A stretch of DNA of 64,000 nt from an uncultured Flavobacteriaceae bacterium (GCA_947486785.1 CANKUU010000002.1:62001-126000); one strand, 5' to 3'; positions 1-10,245 are shown, numbered from the stretch's first letter. A program made the numbers and translations. The notes: generated from the sequence alone by a model not told the origin.

Positions 1-1046
1 TCAGTTTTGGCATCTGCGGCATCAATATTCATCTTTTTCCCCTTTGCAGCCTGCCAAATTGCCGTATCGCGAATTTTAGTCATTTGCTGAATCTTTTTCT
101 TTTCAAACGGATAATTATCAGGGCCAAAGGGGTCATAACGTCTTCCCCATGCATGTACGCCATTCGGCAGCTTAATATCATTATGCCAAAACCAGTTTTT
201 TTCTTTTACTGCGGCTAAAACAAGATCGTGATGTACTGCGGCTTTCCATTCTTTTTTGCCGAAAATTGCATCCGCTAAAAACTTGGCAAATTTCTGATAA
301 CCCAAATCATTTAACTGAAACCCGTCTGCCGTTAAATTTTCTTCATTAGCACCATACCATGTATTACTTGCGGTAAAAGCATCCACAAAAAACACACTAT
401 CTTTTACCGCCACTTCTCGCATGGCATCTGTATAGCGTTGCAAATTTAAATTTATCTGTTTTCCATCGGGCAGATCCATTTTATTGGATAAATCTTCGAA
501 GGCTATAGGTGAAATCAGTACCAGTTGCGGTGTATTTCTATTATTATATTTTTGACTTTTAGTATGCTGTATAAACGCATGCAATTCGTCTTTATAGTTT
601 TGTAAACCTGCCTTACCATCGAAAGCTTCATTATATCCAAAAAAGGCTAAAATTACATCTGCTTTTAACTTCGAAAGCCATTCATCCTCTGATGGAAAAT
701 GACCCGTACTGCCCGATGGATTGGCTAGTTCTGATTGAAATTTTTCTGCACCCGGAAAAGCCCATGGAGACTCTCTGGAAGAATGTGGACGAAAACCCGG
801 CGTATTTCCTGGGTCTGCCATATTTCTAATAAACAACGAACTATCTGGATATCGCAATTGCATTTCTGTTTCAAAATGCCCAAAGTTGAGCATGCGAGAA
901 GCTAAATTGTTTCCGATTAAAACAATGTGCTCATTTTTGTGAATGGGTAAAAAATTGGTCTCTTTTTTACTACAACTACTACCGACACCAAAAACAATTA
1001 ATAAAATACTTATCTTAAACGCTATAGTATTGGTTTTAAATTTCAT
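1..1046 (-). CDS. SGNH-like N-terminal region of a PVC-type lipoprotein, 3'-truncated by window edge
   Basis: The frame is open from the ATG at 1044-1046 to the window edge, giving 348 residues without a stop, so the C-terminus is missing. The N-terminus is a lipoprotein signal with lipobox GSSC. The rest resembles the SGNH hydrolase-like segment found at the N-terminus of large PVC-type haem-binding (CxxCH) proteins: IVLIGNNLASRM, then FGHFE, RNMADPGNTPG and ILAFFGYNEAF in the family order. In that family the segment is followed by a propeller and/or a cytochrome domain, which cannot be checked here. It is the last visible gene of the minus-strand sugar operon, 23 bp after the Gfo/Idh gene. 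Such proteins often accompany ThuA and Gfo/Idh genes in Bacteroidota. The family assignment is from motif order only; substrate is unknown. Confidence 0.7.
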   Translation of the reverse strand, partial: MKFKTNTIAFKISILLIVFGVGSSCSKKETNFLPIHKNEHIVLIGNNLASRMLNFGHFETEMQLRYPDSSLFIRNMADPGNTPGFRPHSSRESPWAFPGAEKFQSELANPSGSTGHFPSEDEWLSKLKADVILAFFGYNEAFDGKAGLQNYKDELHAFIQHTKSQKYNNRNTPQLVLISPIAFEDLSNKMDLPDGKQINLNLQRYTDAMREVAVKDSVFFVDAFTASNTWYGANEENLTADGFQLNDLGYQKFAKFLADAIFGKKEWKAAVHHDLVLAAVKEKNWFWHNDIKLPNGVHAWGRRYDPFGPDNYPFEKKKIQQMTKIRDTAIWQAAKGKKMNIDAADAKT

Positions 1047-1069
1047 AGGGTTTTATTTTTAAAACATAT

Positions 1070-2044
1070 TTACACATGCAACTGAACATGAATACCATGT
1101 TTAACAGATGTTTCGTAAGCCTCTATTAATTTCTGGCAGGTAATGGCATCCTTTAAGCTAGAAAGCGGAGCATCGCCTAACCGAACTACTCGATTTATAA
1201 AATACCTAGCCGTATTTTTAATAGACTCGTGGTAATTTTGATAGGTTTGCGAATGTGCCCCATTGCTATCATTGATCACAAAATCTCTATAACTGTATCG
1301 TGTACTTCCTTTTGTTCCTATCACTTTAATCATACAGCTCCATGGGTCACCAGCATGGTCATCGTTTGCAAAACTAGCACATAGGTGACTTAGGGTACCA
1401 TTCGTCATTTTAACATTGGCCATGGTAATATTTTCTTGTGGCGCTATCGTGCTATCGGTTGTGTGCATCATACAAGAAACTGTTTTCGGATCTCCTGCTA
1501 AATATAACATCGTATAACTATGATGCGTTAATATTTGCCGAATTACACCAGGGTACCGCACGCGTATTTCGTTGGCATGGTGAATATTGTAAAGCATATA
1601 AAACTGTACAATTTTACCTAATTTTCCTGCTAAAATCATCTCTTTGGTACGTTCAATAGCGGGTTCATAAATATAATTATGAACAGGCATGCATTTCACG
1701 CCTGCTTTTTCAACTGCAGCCTTCATTTTTTCTAGCTCTGCAATAGAAGCCGCCGCTGGTTTTTCAACTAAAATATGTTTTCCTGCTGCTGCTGCTTTTA
1801 AAGTATACTCACAATGCGTTTGCATATTGGTAAGCACAAAAACAGCATCTACTTTTGGATCTTTCAGCATTTCATCTACTGAACTATATACATGGCAGCC
1901 ATATCGTAATGCCTTAGAGGCGCCTTTGCCATGGGTTCGATTCCAAAGACCTACTAATTCGGCCCCGGGTAATGCATTAATAGCTTCTGCGTGTAAATCT
2001 GCAATATCGCCAGCGCCTATAAATGCTATTCCTATTGTTTTCAT
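1070..2044 (-). CDS. Gfo/Idh/MocA family oxidoreductase
   Basis: 324 residues. An N-terminal Rossmann fold is visible (AFIGAGDIADLHAEA near residue 7), followed by the family motif EKPAAAS near residue 94, whose lysine is the usual catalytic or cofactor-contacting residue. The C-terminal half is the mixed alpha/beta substrate domain with HH pairs (NIHHANE, LTHHSY). Members oxidise or reduce sugar hydroxyl groups using NAD(P). There is no signal peptide, so it is cytosolic. It lies 22 bp downstream of the epimerase gene and 23 bp upstream of the SGNH lipoprotein, consistent with one transcript. It is shorter and quite different from the second Gfo/Idh protein in the operon (4326-5477), so the pair probably acts on different intermediates. 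Substrate not recognisable. Confidence 0.85.
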   Translation of the reverse strand: MKTIGIAFIGAGDIADLHAEAINALPGAELVGLWNRTHGKGASKALRYGCHVYSSVDEMLKDPKVDAVFVLTNMQTHCEYTLKAAAAGKHILVEKPAAASIAELEKMKAAVEKAGVKCMPVHNYIYEPAIERTKEMILAGKLGKIVQFYMLYNIHHANEIRVRYPGVIRQILTHHSYTMLYLAGDPKTVSCMMHTTDSTIAPQENITMANVKMTNGTLSHLCASFANDDHAGDPWSCMIKVIGTKGSTRYSYRDFVINDSNGAHSQTYQNYHESIKNTARYFINRVVRLGDAPLSSLKDAITCQKLIEAYETSVKHGIHVQLHV

Positions 2045-2066
2045 ATCAACTGTTTCAATTCACGTA

Positions 2067-3086
2067 TTAAGAAGACTGTGATGAATAGGCTAGCTTGCCT
2101 GCTTCTGCCATGACTTTAAATGCTAAAAGAGATTTTTTAATTCCATCTGCAATAGGTGTCATTGGCAAATCTCTAAAATTTGCCTCTATTTTTTGATGAT
2201 CTAAATCATATACAAAAAGATTTGGCGGGGCATGCTCAGCAATTGAAGCTAAAGAGTAATCGCCCCAGCCCAATGCTATTGCCTGTTGATCTACTAGATT
2301 CAAAAAATCAGTAATCGCAATGGTTTCACCTTTGATATTAAAGGCGCTAAAACCAGTAAAGGGTTGCAGCGTAACCGCTGAAAATTGAGCGCCAACGTCT
2401 TCTACGAAATGATAGTTTTCTCTGCCCTGATATGGCATTACAAACGGAATCTGCTTTCCTAAAACGGTTCCCATAGCAATCGCCTTTATCGCATTTGTAG
2501 GGGCAGAGGTCTTGCCTTTATCTCTTCCTTTTCCATAAGTTGTATTAAGTCTTAAACAAACTGTAGCAATTTTGGTTTTGTCGTAAAACAGACGAGCTAA
2601 ATGCTCTCCTGCTAATTTCCAAATACCATAATGATTGGGAGGGGCTAAGAGCACCTCTTCTTTAATACTTTTTTGCGGATACATAGCACGCATACCGTAT
2701 ACAGCAGCAGAACTAGCAAAAACAAATTTTTTAAGTTTAGGAAGCTTTTCAGCAGCATCAAATAAGGCCATCGTTCCCCCCGTATTAATTTCCATCCCTC
2801 CGATGTGATCTATTGCACAATCGGGACTTTGATATGCCCCCAAATGAATAATATGCGTTGGATTTACGTTTTTAAGCACCTGATGAATTTTATCATAATT
2901 AGAAATATCTAAGGTGATAAATTCTAAACGCTTGTCAAGGCCATCACCCAACCATAGCTTCAGGGGTTCTTTATTTGTAGTACGTGTAGCAACAACAATC
3001 TTTTCAACCGCTGAAGATTGCAATAGTTTGTAAATGGTTACCGATCCAATACAACCCGTGCCGCCCGTAATAAAAATTTTATGCAT
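2067..3086 (-). CDS. NAD-dependent epimerase/dehydratase (extended SDR)
   Basis: 339 residues. The Rossmann signature FITGGTGCIGSVT is at the extreme N-terminus. SSAAVYG supplies the catalytic Ser region, and YGIWKLAGE is the YxxxK pair of extended short-chain dehydrogenases. The family acts on nucleotide sugars or free sugar acids such as uronates (epimerases, dehydratases, uronate dehydrogenases). Its neighbours are Gfo/Idh dehydrogenases and an alcohol dehydrogenase rather than nucleotide-sugar biosynthesis genes, so a catabolic sugar dehydrogenase or epimerase is more likely than a cell-wall role; that is inference. It is separated by 40 bp from the upstream alcohol dehydrogenase gene and is probably co-transcribed. 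Confidence 0.82.
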   Translation of the reverse strand: MHKIFITGGTGCIGSVTIYKLLQSSAVEKIVVATRTTNKEPLKLWLGDGLDKRLEFITLDISNYDKIHQVLKNVNPTHIIHLGAYQSPDCAIDHIGGMEINTGGTMALFDAAEKLPKLKKFVFASSAAVYGMRAMYPQKSIKEEVLLAPPNHYGIWKLAGEHLARLFYDKTKIATVCLRLNTTYGKGRDKGKTSAPTNAIKAIAMGTVLGKQIPFVMPYQGRENYHFVEDVGAQFSAVTLQPFTGFSAFNIKGETIAITDFLNLVDQQAIALGWGDYSLASIAEHAPPNLFVYDLDHQKIEANFRDLPMTPIADGIKKSLLAFKVMAEAGKLAYSSQSS

Positions 3087-3126
3087 ATAATAGTTCTAAA
3101 ATAATTTTGTGAAGTGCATAAAAGCA

Positions 3127-4239
3127 CTAATTCATTTTTACAACAGCTTTCATATTTTTAGCTGTTATCGAATCTTCAAAGGCCTGGGTAAGCTCATTAA
3201 AATTATACTGATCTGTATAATGCTCGGCCGGAAAAACACCTGTAAGCATCAATTTCATTGCTACCAAATAATCTGTTCTACAAGAGCCCATAGAGCCTTT
3301 GATGTTTAATGAAGTGCGGGTTAAATGAGTCGCATTAATAGCGACATCTTGCCCGTAAGTTGCAATAACACAAATATCTCCTTCGGGTCGCACTACACCA
3401 ATTGCTTCTGTTAATACATCGGCAACGCCAGAACACTCAATAAGCAGATCTACCTTAGCTTGTTGACCAAAAGCAACACCGTTAGCATCAAATACCCCTG
3501 CTTTTAGTTGTTGCCTTAGTGTGTTTTCGGGTGATACTTCTAGGGTGATAAAACCACGGTCTTTTGCCTTTTTTAAACGAATATTTCGATCTTGTGCAAT
3601 GCCCGTGACTGCAACTCGTGCACCAGCAGCTCGCGCCACCTCAGCAGACATTAAACCTATAATACCACAACCAGTAACCACTACATCTTGACCTGGTTTT
3701 ATATTGCATTTAGTATAAAGTGCATTCGTAATTATTGAAAGCGGCTCTACAAGCGCACCTTGCACAGGCGAAAGCCCATCTAATAGGTGTACCACGCGAT
3801 CAGATTCTAAAACCACTCGCTGCCCGAAACCTCCATTTCTATGAAAACCAATAATTTCTTTTTCGGCACAAAGATTCCATTTAGACACACTACATGCCGG
3901 ACACGCTTCTTTTTGGCAACCCAACATAGCTAAGGGGGTAAAAATATCTCCCACTTTTACATCTCCATGATCACCTGGACCTAATTCTAGAACCTCTGCA
4001 CTAAATTCATGACCAATAATTCTTGGGCGCTCTACCCAATCAAAATTTGCCTTACCTATTGCAGCACTAGTATCAGAACCACAAATACCCGTATAAAGTG
4101 TTTTTGCAAGAATTTCACCCTCTTTTAGTTGGGGTATTTCTATAGGTACTACTGCGGTATTGTTCGTGACAGAAACTCCTGAATTTGGATAAATTCTTTC
4201 CTTTTTTTGAAGACAAAAGCCATGTATTTTTTTAGTCAT
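3127..4239 (-). CDS. Zinc-dependent alcohol/polyol dehydrogenase (MDR family)
   Basis: 370 residues. The catalytic zinc region GICGSDTSAA and GHEFSAEV are both present. A structural-zinc cysteine lobe (CQKEACPACSVSKWNLC) and the coenzyme motif VVTGCGIIGLMSAE are also visible. These are the parts of medium-chain dehydrogenases such as sorbitol or threonine dehydrogenases, which oxidise a secondary alcohol with NAD(P). It sits in the middle of the six-gene minus-strand sugar operon, between the second Gfo/Idh gene (86 bp upstream) and the epimerase (40 bp downstream). The likely substrate is a sugar or polyol hydroxyl. Exact specificity cannot be read from sequence. A cytosolic protein is expected, as no signal peptide is seen. 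Confidence 0.85.
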   Translation of the reverse strand: MTKKIHGFCLQKKERIYPNSGVSVTNNTAVVPIEIPQLKEGEILAKTLYTGICGSDTSAAIGKANFDWVERPRIIGHEFSAEVLELGPGDHGDVKVGDIFTPLAMLGCQKEACPACSVSKWNLCAEKEIIGFHRNGGFGQRVVLESDRVVHLLDGLSPVQGALVEPLSIITNALYTKCNIKPGQDVVVTGCGIIGLMSAEVARAAGARVAVTGIAQDRNIRLKKAKDRGFITLEVSPENTLRQQLKAGVFDANGVAFGQQAKVDLLIECSGVADVLTEAIGVVRPEGDICVIATYGQDVAINATHLTRTSLNIKGSMGSCRTDYLVAMKLMLTGVFPAEHYTDQYNFNELTQAFEDSITAKNMKAVVKMN

Positions 4240-4325
4240 TGGTATCTTTAAATATAAACTCAGAACCTTATTTTGTTAGTTTTTTAAACTTAAAAGCTTG
4301 GTAGTGCTCACGGGCAGCACTCTAG

Positions 4326-5477
4326 TTACCATTCTACATGGGTGTTTTTCCAACTTTTTGATTTTGCAGATTCTAAAACTGCTTCACATACTTTTTGAGT
4401 TTGATGCGCTTCTTTAAAAGTAGGAGAACAGGGTTTACCTTCTTCTAAATTTTTAAAAAAATCGGCCACTTGATGCACAAAACTATGCTCATATCCGATA
4501 GATAAACCAGGCACCCACCATTTATCCATATAAGGTTGATCGCCATCGGTTACATGAATAGATCGCCATCCTCTTTCAATAGATGCATCACGATGATCAA
4601 AATACGCTAATCGAGATAAATCATGTAAATTCCATTTTATAGAAGCGTGCTCGCCATTAATTTCAAATGTAAATAAGGCTTTATGTCCGCGAGCATAACG
4701 AGTTGATTCAAATAAGCCTAAAGAGCCATTCTCAAAATGACAATGAAAAAGACATGCGTCATCAATACCTACCTGCTGCTTTTCTCCTGTAGCGGTATGT
4801 ACTCGTTCTTTAATAAAAGTTTCAGTCATTGCAGACACATCTTTTATACCACCATTCAACCACATGGCGGTATCAATACAATGGGCTAATAAGTCTCCTG
4901 TAACCCCAGAACCTGCTGCATCATTATCTAAGCGCCAGAGCCCTTCACCTCCTTGGGGTAATTCTGGACTAATCGTCCAATCTTGTAAAAAATTAGACCT
5001 AAAATGAAAAATTTTACCCAATTTGTTACTGTCGATCAACTGTTTTGCAAGTGTTACGGCTGGTATTCTTCGATAATTAAAATATACTGTATTGGGCACG
5101 CCTGCTTTTTCAATAGCATCAACCATTGGCTGCGCCTCCGCAACACTTCGCGCCAAAGGCTTTTCACAAAGCACCATTTTACCCGCTTGAGCTGCGGCAA
5201 TGGCAATTTCTGCATGCATATTATTTGGAGTACAAATATCAATTGCATCTATATCATCACGTTCTACCAATTTGCGCCAATCTGTTTCTACTGAAGCATA
5301 TCCCCATTGGTCTGCAAAGGCCTTAACGCGCTCTTCATTACGAGCGCAAACTGCCTGTAATTTTGGTATAAACTTTAATTCTGGAAAAAAATCTCCCACT
5401 CTTTTGTAAGCATTAGTATGCGTACGCCCCATAAAACCATAGCCTACTAAACCAATTCTAATTTCTTTTTTGCTCAT
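4326..5477 (-). CDS. Gfo/Idh/MocA family oxidoreductase
   Basis: 383 residues. The N-terminal nucleotide-binding motif [15 protein letters not shown] is followed by [13 protein letters not shown], the EKP signature. The C-terminal domain has the long insertions of inositol-2-dehydrogenase or glucose-fructose-oxidoreductase-like enzymes, and [14 protein letters not shown] matches the conserved DxxxHxxD-type catalytic helix of the family. It should catalyse NAD(P)-dependent oxidation of a ring hydroxyl. It lies 44 bp downstream of the TIM-barrel isomerase gene; the two form a typical oxidoreductase-isomerase pair as in inositol-like pathways, although no iol gene set is present. It is the longer of two family members in this operon. 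Confidence 0.87.
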   Translation of the reverse strand: MSKKEIRIGLVGYGFMGRTHTNAYKRVGDFFPELKFIPKLQAVCARNEERVKAFADQWGYASVETDWRKLVERDDIDAIDICTPNNMHAEIAIAAAQAGKMVLCEKPLARSVAEAQPMVDAIEKAGVPNTVYFNYRRIPAVTLAKQLIDSNKLGKIFHFRSNFLQDWTISPELPQGGEGLWRLDNDAAGSGVTGDLLAHCIDTAMWLNGGIKDVSAMTETFIKERVHTATGEKQQVGIDDACLFHCHFENGSLGLFESTRYARGHKALFTFEINGEHASIKWNLHDLSRLAYFDHRDASIERGWRSIHVTDGDQPYMDKWWVPGLSIGYEHSFVHQVADFFKNLEEGKPCSPTFKEAHQTQKVCEAVLESAKSKSWKNTHVEW

Positions 5478-5521
5478 TGTATTACTCTTATAACAGGGTT
5501 CACAAACACCACTAAATTTAC

Positions 5522-6571
5522 TTATTCCGCTTCATACCAGCCATGTTTATCACGCACCTTAACCATTGCACCTAGTACATCATTCCAAGTTTTTGCTTGC
5601 ATCATTACTTCATTAGAAAACATACAACCATCCCAACAAATATGTCTCATCTTTTTGGTTAAAATTCCATTTTCATCGCGCAACCAATGCCCAGCATCTA
5701 CTGCAATATCTAATTTTCCGTTTGGATCGGTAGCTAGGCAATGTCTTCCTGTTTTATCATGCGAACCTGCGCCGAAAACTGTTCCGTCATTTTGTGCTAC
5801 ATGAAAATCTATTGTCCAAGGGCGTAATGCAGCTGTTAAGTTTTTTAAACCTTCGGTTAAACTTGCCCTGTCTTCCCAAACGAAATCTTTTGGTAATATT
5901 CGTTCATCTTCTTTATTGTATCCTAGTAAATAAAGTAAGGTGTGCGCCATATCTGCCTGAAAGCCAATATTGGGCCTATCTACCGCCTCTAAGGTATTAA
6001 GCATAGTTTTCCAACCATGCATCCCACCCCAACAAATTTCACCCTCTGCTGCCAGCAATTCTCCATAGTCTGCAGCTACATCACAAGCTTCTCTAAATGT
6101 TTGTGCAATTAGCTTCGTATTACCTACTTCATCTTTCGCCCAAGATTCAGGATCAATAGAAGAATCTATGCGCACCACACCGTTTGGCCGAATACCAAGT
6201 TTGCGCAGTGTATTGCCAATTTTACAGGCTTTTCTAACTTGGCCTACAAACTGTTTACGTTCCGCTGCGGTACCCATTGCTGATCCGCCGCCCGTACCTG
6301 CCCAAATTGGTGCGACCAGACTGCCTATTTCTAAATCTTTGGCAGCCGCTTTCTCGGCCATTCGCTTAATGGCATCATCAGAAGCATTAATATCTAGATG
6401 CGGATCGGCTACAAAAAGATCGAAACCATCGAATTTTACACCATCTACCTCGGCGTTTGCCGTAAGTTCAATCATCGTGTCAATATCAATTGGCGGCTCA
6501 GAATCAGGTCCTTTTCCTACCACCCCGGGCCACGAGGCGTTATGCAGTTTTGGATAATTGTTTGGTTGCAT
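5522..6571 (-). CDS. Sugar phosphate isomerase/epimerase (TIM barrel)
   Basis: 349 residues of the AP-endonuclease-2-like TIM-barrel family. Likely metal ligands are in [15 protein letters not shown] and IDFHVAQND, spaced as in xylose-isomerase-like epimerases. It is longer than the second family member in the cluster (8257-9096, 279 residues). As first gene of the minus-strand run it starts 270 bp from the divergently transcribed MFS gene, so the shared intergenic region probably holds both promoters. The family isomerises or epimerises keto sugars, including inosose-type and 3-keto sugars; the substrate here is unknown. Cytosolic. Confidence 0.83.
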   Translation of the reverse strand: MQPNNYPKLHNASWPGVVGKGPDSEPPIDIDTMIELTANAEVDGVKFDGFDLFVADPHLDINASDDAIKRMAEKAAAKDLEIGSLVAPIWAGTGGGSAMGTAAERKQFVGQVRKACKIGNTLRKLGIRPNGVVRIDSSIDPESWAKDEVGNTKLIAQTFREACDVAADYGELLAAEGEICWGGMHGWKTMLNTLEAVDRPNIGFQADMAHTLLYLLGYNKEDERILPKDFVWEDRASLTEGLKNLTAALRPWTIDFHVAQNDGTVFGAGSHDKTGRHCLATDPNGKLDIAVDAGHWLRDENGILTKKMRHICWDGCMFSNEVMMQAKTWNDVLGAMVKVRDKHGWYEAE

Positions 6572-6841
6572 ATGCTCTAATTTTTTAATTACGTTTTTTT
6601 TAAGTGCTTACTCGGGGGGTGGAATACTAAATAGTAGCTAACTATCCCTCTAATTTAATTAAAAATCAGGTATATGATGCTATATTTTCAACTGGTTTCA
6701 CAAAAACACTGCTTTTTTGTTATAAACCAATAACTGAGTTAAAAATAATTATGATAATAACAAAAAAGTAAGTAAACTTATAGGCTATAAATACGCCACA
6801 ACGAAAAAACATCCAATCAACATAATACAATAACTAAACTT

Positions 6842-8182
6842 ATGAAATCAAATTTGTCCACAGAATCAAATGCAAATAGACTGTTTTATGGTAGCTGTTT
6901 TGCGCTAATTACTACTGCTTTTTCATTTGCAATAGCAGCAGGTATTTTAGATCAGCTTAAAACTGAATTAGAATTAACTGCTAGCCAAACAGGTCTTATC
7001 GGATCTATGTGGTTTTTAGGTTTTCCGATCTCTATGGTTATTGGAGGGCTTATTTATCATAAAATAGGAGGAAAAAATATTATGCAATTTGCGTTTTTCG
7101 CTCATGCTATTGGTATTTTATTACTCATATTTTCTGGCAGCTATTATGTGCTATTGATTGCAAATTTACTGATAGGTTTAGGAAACGGATGCACAGAAGC
7201 AGCTTGTAATCCTATGATTGCAGATGCCTACCAAGGTACTCGAATGAGTAAAATGTTAAATCGATTTCATATGTGGTTTCCTGCGGGAATAGCCCTTGGA
7301 AGCTTACTCTCTGGTTTTATGACGGACATGGATATCACCGGACAAAGTCAAGTTTGGCTACTATTAATTCCGACCTTTATTTATGCCTATTTATTTTTTG
7401 GTCAATCTTGGCCCAAAGCAAAATTTCAAGAAGCGGCAACCCTCAGCGGCAATTTTAAAGGAATGGCAACACCCATTTTCCTCTTCATAGCAGTCTGTAT
7501 GTCTTTAACGGCAATATCGGAGTTCGGACCAAACCAATGGGTAAGTTTAATTCTTGCTAAGAGTGGTGCAGAACCCACCCTAATATTAGCCTTAACTGCT
7601 GGTTTAATGGCCTTTGCAAGATTTTTTGGGGGTGATATGGTAAAAAGATTTGACCAAACTGGTGTTCTTTTAGGTTCTGCAATTTTAGCTACCATTGGTA
7701 TTTATCTTTTTAGTACCCAAACGGGAGCAATGGCGTATGTAGCGGCTATTATTTTTGCCTTAGGAATTGCCTATTTTTGGCCAAATATGATTGGTTTAGT
7801 TGCTACCAAAGTGCCTAAAAGTGGGGCTTTAGGAATGTCAATAATTGGCGCCATAGGTATGTTCTCTTCTTCCATTTTTCAACGCATAATTGGTGGATGG
7901 ATTGATACCGATATTAACGATAAAGCAAATGCTTTATTAAACATTTCAGGTGAAACCTTTAACGAAGCAAAAAAGGTATTTGATAGCGGCGAAAATTTAA
8001 ATGAAGCGGCCACCATGTTAAATGTATCAGAAACAGATTTATCGAACACCATAGATCAAGTAATCTTAGAATCTGGGCAGCAGACCTTAGAGACCATGAC
8101 TATTTTTCCTGCACTGTTAATTGTACTTTTTACTGCTTTATATTTTTGGATGAAAAAAGAGAAACAAGAAGCCGTTGCCTAA
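6842..8182 (+). CDS. MFS transporter, probable sugar importer
   Basis: 446 residues with about 12 hydrophobic spans. An MFS-like GGLIYHKIGGKN loop follows the second span, and a GNGCTEAACNP motif lies in the middle of the N-terminal half. A hydrophilic stretch of about 65 residues (about 355-420, with DTDINDKANALLN) lies between spans 11 and 12, which is unusual for simple sugar porters but seen in Bacteroidota members. It is the first plus-strand gene, divergent from the oxidoreductase operon, and is followed by a TIM-barrel isomerase and a ThuA protein. The context indicates it imports the sugar or sugar derivative processed by these enzymes across the inner membrane. Confidence 0.82.
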   Translation: MKSNLSTESNANRLFYGSCFALITTAFSFAIAAGILDQLKTELELTASQTGLIGSMWFLGFPISMVIGGLIYHKIGGKNIMQFAFFAHAIGILLLIFSGSYYVLLIANLLIGLGNGCTEAACNPMIADAYQGTRMSKMLNRFHMWFPAGIALGSLLSGFMTDMDITGQSQVWLLLIPTFIYAYLFFGQSWPKAKFQEAATLSGNFKGMATPIFLFIAVCMSLTAISEFGPNQWVSLILAKSGAEPTLILALTAGLMAFARFFGGDMVKRFDQTGVLLGSAILATIGIYLFSTQTGAMAYVAAIIFALGIAYFWPNMIGLVATKVPKSGALGMSIIGAIGMFSSSIFQRIIGGWIDTDINDKANALLNISGETFNEAKKVFDSGENLNEAATMLNVSETDLSNTIDQVILESGQQTLETMTIFPALLIVLFTALYFWMKKEKQEAVA

Positions 8183-8256
8183 GGTAAATACTTGAAGAAT
8201 ACATTTTATTTTTTGTACTAGTCTTAATTATAAGTAATTCTAAACTAAGTTTTAAT

Positions 8257-9096
8257 ATGAAAATTGGAATGAACATGCTCCTTTGGACGAACCATGTTAC
8301 CGAGCAGCATTACCCCATAATAGACACACTTAAAACTGTTGGGTATGATGGTATAGAGTTATACATGGGTGATGGTAACATTTCACACTACGCTAACTTA
8401 GGAAGGCATTTAAAATCTTTAAATTTAGGCGTAACCACCGTAACAGGCTTAGCACCTGAAGAAAATATTTCAAGTGCAGACGCCTCTATTCAACAAGCAG
8501 GTCTTAATCGATTAAAATGGGCCATAGATAATGCAGAAGCTTTAGGTGCAGAAATTATTTGCGGCCCTTTACACTCTAGTTTCGCTTATTTTACCCGACA
8601 GCCCCCAACACCAGATGAGCGTAAAAGAAGTGCTGAAGTACTACGAAAAGCATCAGAATATGCTGCACAAGCGAAAGTAACCTTATGCCCAGAAGCTTTA
8701 AATCGTTTTGAGTGTTATTTATACAATACCATGGCCGACCTTAAAACCTTAGTTGAGACGGTTGATCATCCGAATTTAAAAGCTATGTACGATACGCATC
8801 ATAGCAATATTGAAGAAAAAAACCAGGCCGAAGCAATACGTAAAATTGCCCCTGTTTTAAAACACTTTCATATAAGTGAAAATGATAGAGGAACGCCGGG
8901 TAGTGGGCAAGTCCAATGGAATGATGTTTTTACGGCACTCACAGAAATAGAATATAACGGCTGGCTTACCATTGAAGCGTTTAGTACTGTTATTCCAGAA
9001 TTTGCAAATGCAATAAATGTTTGGCGCGATTATTCGCCATCAAAAGAGATCTATACCAAAGGATATGAATTTATAAAAAATAGGATTGGTCGTTAA
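8257..9096 (+). CDS. Sugar phosphate isomerase/epimerase, hydroxypyruvate isomerase-like
   Basis: 279 residues, the usual size for the compact TIM-barrel epimerases. The motifs GYDGIELYMGD near the start, CPEALNRFE and YDTHHSNIEE in the middle and HFHISENDRGTPG in the C-terminal half supply the Glu, Asp, His and Glu ligands of a divalent-metal ketose epimerase (as in tagatose or psicose 3-epimerases and IolI). It starts 74 bp after the MFS gene and ends 27 bp before the ThuA lipoprotein, so it is in the same transcript. Likely it interconverts the keto sugar made by the Gfo/Idh dehydrogenases; that is inference from context. Confidence 0.85.
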   Translation: MKIGMNMLLWTNHVTEQHYPIIDTLKTVGYDGIELYMGDGNISHYANLGRHLKSLNLGVTTVTGLAPEENISSADASIQQAGLNRLKWAIDNAEALGAEIICGPLHSSFAYFTRQPPTPDERKRSAEVLRKASEYAAQAKVTLCPEALNRFECYLYNTMADLKTLVETVDHPNLKAMYDTHHSNIEEKNQAEAIRKIAPVLKHFHISENDRGTPGSGQVQWNDVFTALTEIEYNGWLTIEAFSTVIPEFANAINVWRDYSPSKEIYTKGYEFIKNRIGR

Positions 9097-9123
9097 GCGT
9101 TACCCCTATGTAAAAATGGCATA

Positions 9124-10245
9124 ATGAAAACAATTATTTTTCCTTTTTTATTTTTAGTACTATTTGCCTGTAAAGAACAAAAATTAAAAAAAACAACAGA
9201 AACAGTGACCAAAGAAGTAAAAACACCTGAAGAATGGCTCGTTTTTAACGGAAGTACTACTCATGCGAAACATATTGTATTGATTTCTGGGGATGAAGAA
9301 TATCGCTCCGAAGAGGCGCTGCCACAACTAGCTAAAATTTTATCGGAGCACCACGGATTTAAATGCACGGTTCTTTTCGCTCAAAAGCCAAAAGAACCGG
9401 GCATTGTTAATGCAAATTATTTAGAGCATATACCAGGACTTGAAGCGCTAGACCATGCAGACATGATGGTTCTTTTTACTCGTTTTCGTGCCTTGCCTAA
9501 TGCGCAAATGAAGCATATTGACACCTATTTAAAAGCAGGCAAACCCCTGATAGGAATACGAACTGCTACCCATGCTTTTAATTTTGATAAAGAAACGAGT
9601 TCGAGCTATGCGCATTATGGTAATTATTATGAGGGGGATAAAACGGAATGGAAAGATGGTTTTGGACGTTTGGTTTTAGGTGAAAACTGGGTAAATCATC
9701 ACGGAAATCACAAACACCAAAGCACGCGAGGTATAATTGCTAAAGAAGCAGCAACACATCCTATTGCTCGTGGTATTGAAAGCGGAAGTATTTGGGGGCC
9801 TACGGATGTATATGGGGTTCGCTTACCACTCTCAGGTGATAGTAAAGCTATTGTTTTAGGGCAAGTTATTAATCGTGAAGGTCCATTTGATGAAGCTGAT
9901 GCGCTATTTGGCATGCGACCGACAGATACAGAAATGGCAACTGAAAATAACAGAGGAGAAAAGGTGAATGATCTATTAATGCCAATAGCATGGGCAAAAA
10001 GCTACCAATTACCTGAAGGCAAGAAAGGAAAAGCATTTACTTCGACGATTGGGGCTGCAACCGACTTGTTAAATGAAGGAGTACGCCGACTCTTAGTAAA
10101 CGGAATTTATTGGGCTATGAACTTAGAGGTGCCAGAAAAAGCCAATGTTAACTTAGTAGGCGACTATAAACCCTCTGCCTATGGCTTTAAAAAAGAAGAA
10201 TATTGGACAAAAAAACAATTAAAAATTAATGAATTAGCCAATTAG
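9124..10245 (+). CDS. ThuA domain-containing lipoprotein
   Basis: 373 residues. A lipoprotein signal ends in lipobox LFAC with the lipidated Cys at 16. The rest is a ThuA/trehalose-utilisation-like fold related to class I glutamine amidotransferases: IVLISGDEEYRSEEALPQL, MMVLFTRFRALP and GIRTATHAF are typical. ThuA proteins accompany oxidoreductases that make 3-keto sugars; their reaction is not settled in general. Lipidation puts this protein in the envelope, unlike the cytosolic enzymes next door. It ends 43 bp before the end of the convergent FabG-like gene. Confidence 0.85.
   Translation: MKTIIFPFLFLVLFACKEQKLKKTTETVTKEVKTPEEWLVFNGSTTHAKHIVLISGDEEYRSEEALPQLAKILSEHHGFKCTVLFAQKPKEPGIVNANYLEHIPGLEALDHADMMVLFTRFRALPNAQMKHIDTYLKAGKPLIGIRTATHAFNFDKETSSSYAHYGNYYEGDKTEWKDGFGRLVLGENWVNHHGNHKHQSTRGIIAKEAATHPIARGIESGSIWGPTDVYGVRLPLSGDSKAIVLGQVINREGPFDEADALFGMRPTDTEMATENNRGEKVNDLLMPIAWAKSYQLPEGKKGKAFTSTIGAATDLLNEGVRRLLVNGIYWAMNLEVPEKANVNLVGDYKPSAYGFKKEEYWTKKQLKINELAN

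Noticed and set aside
1689-2081. 130-codon plus-strand frame inside the Gfo/Idh gene
   Set aside because: It is a shadow of the well-supported minus-strand gene, as are other antisense frames in 5004-5409, 6168-6580, 12631-12990, 41570-41938 and 51292-51555.
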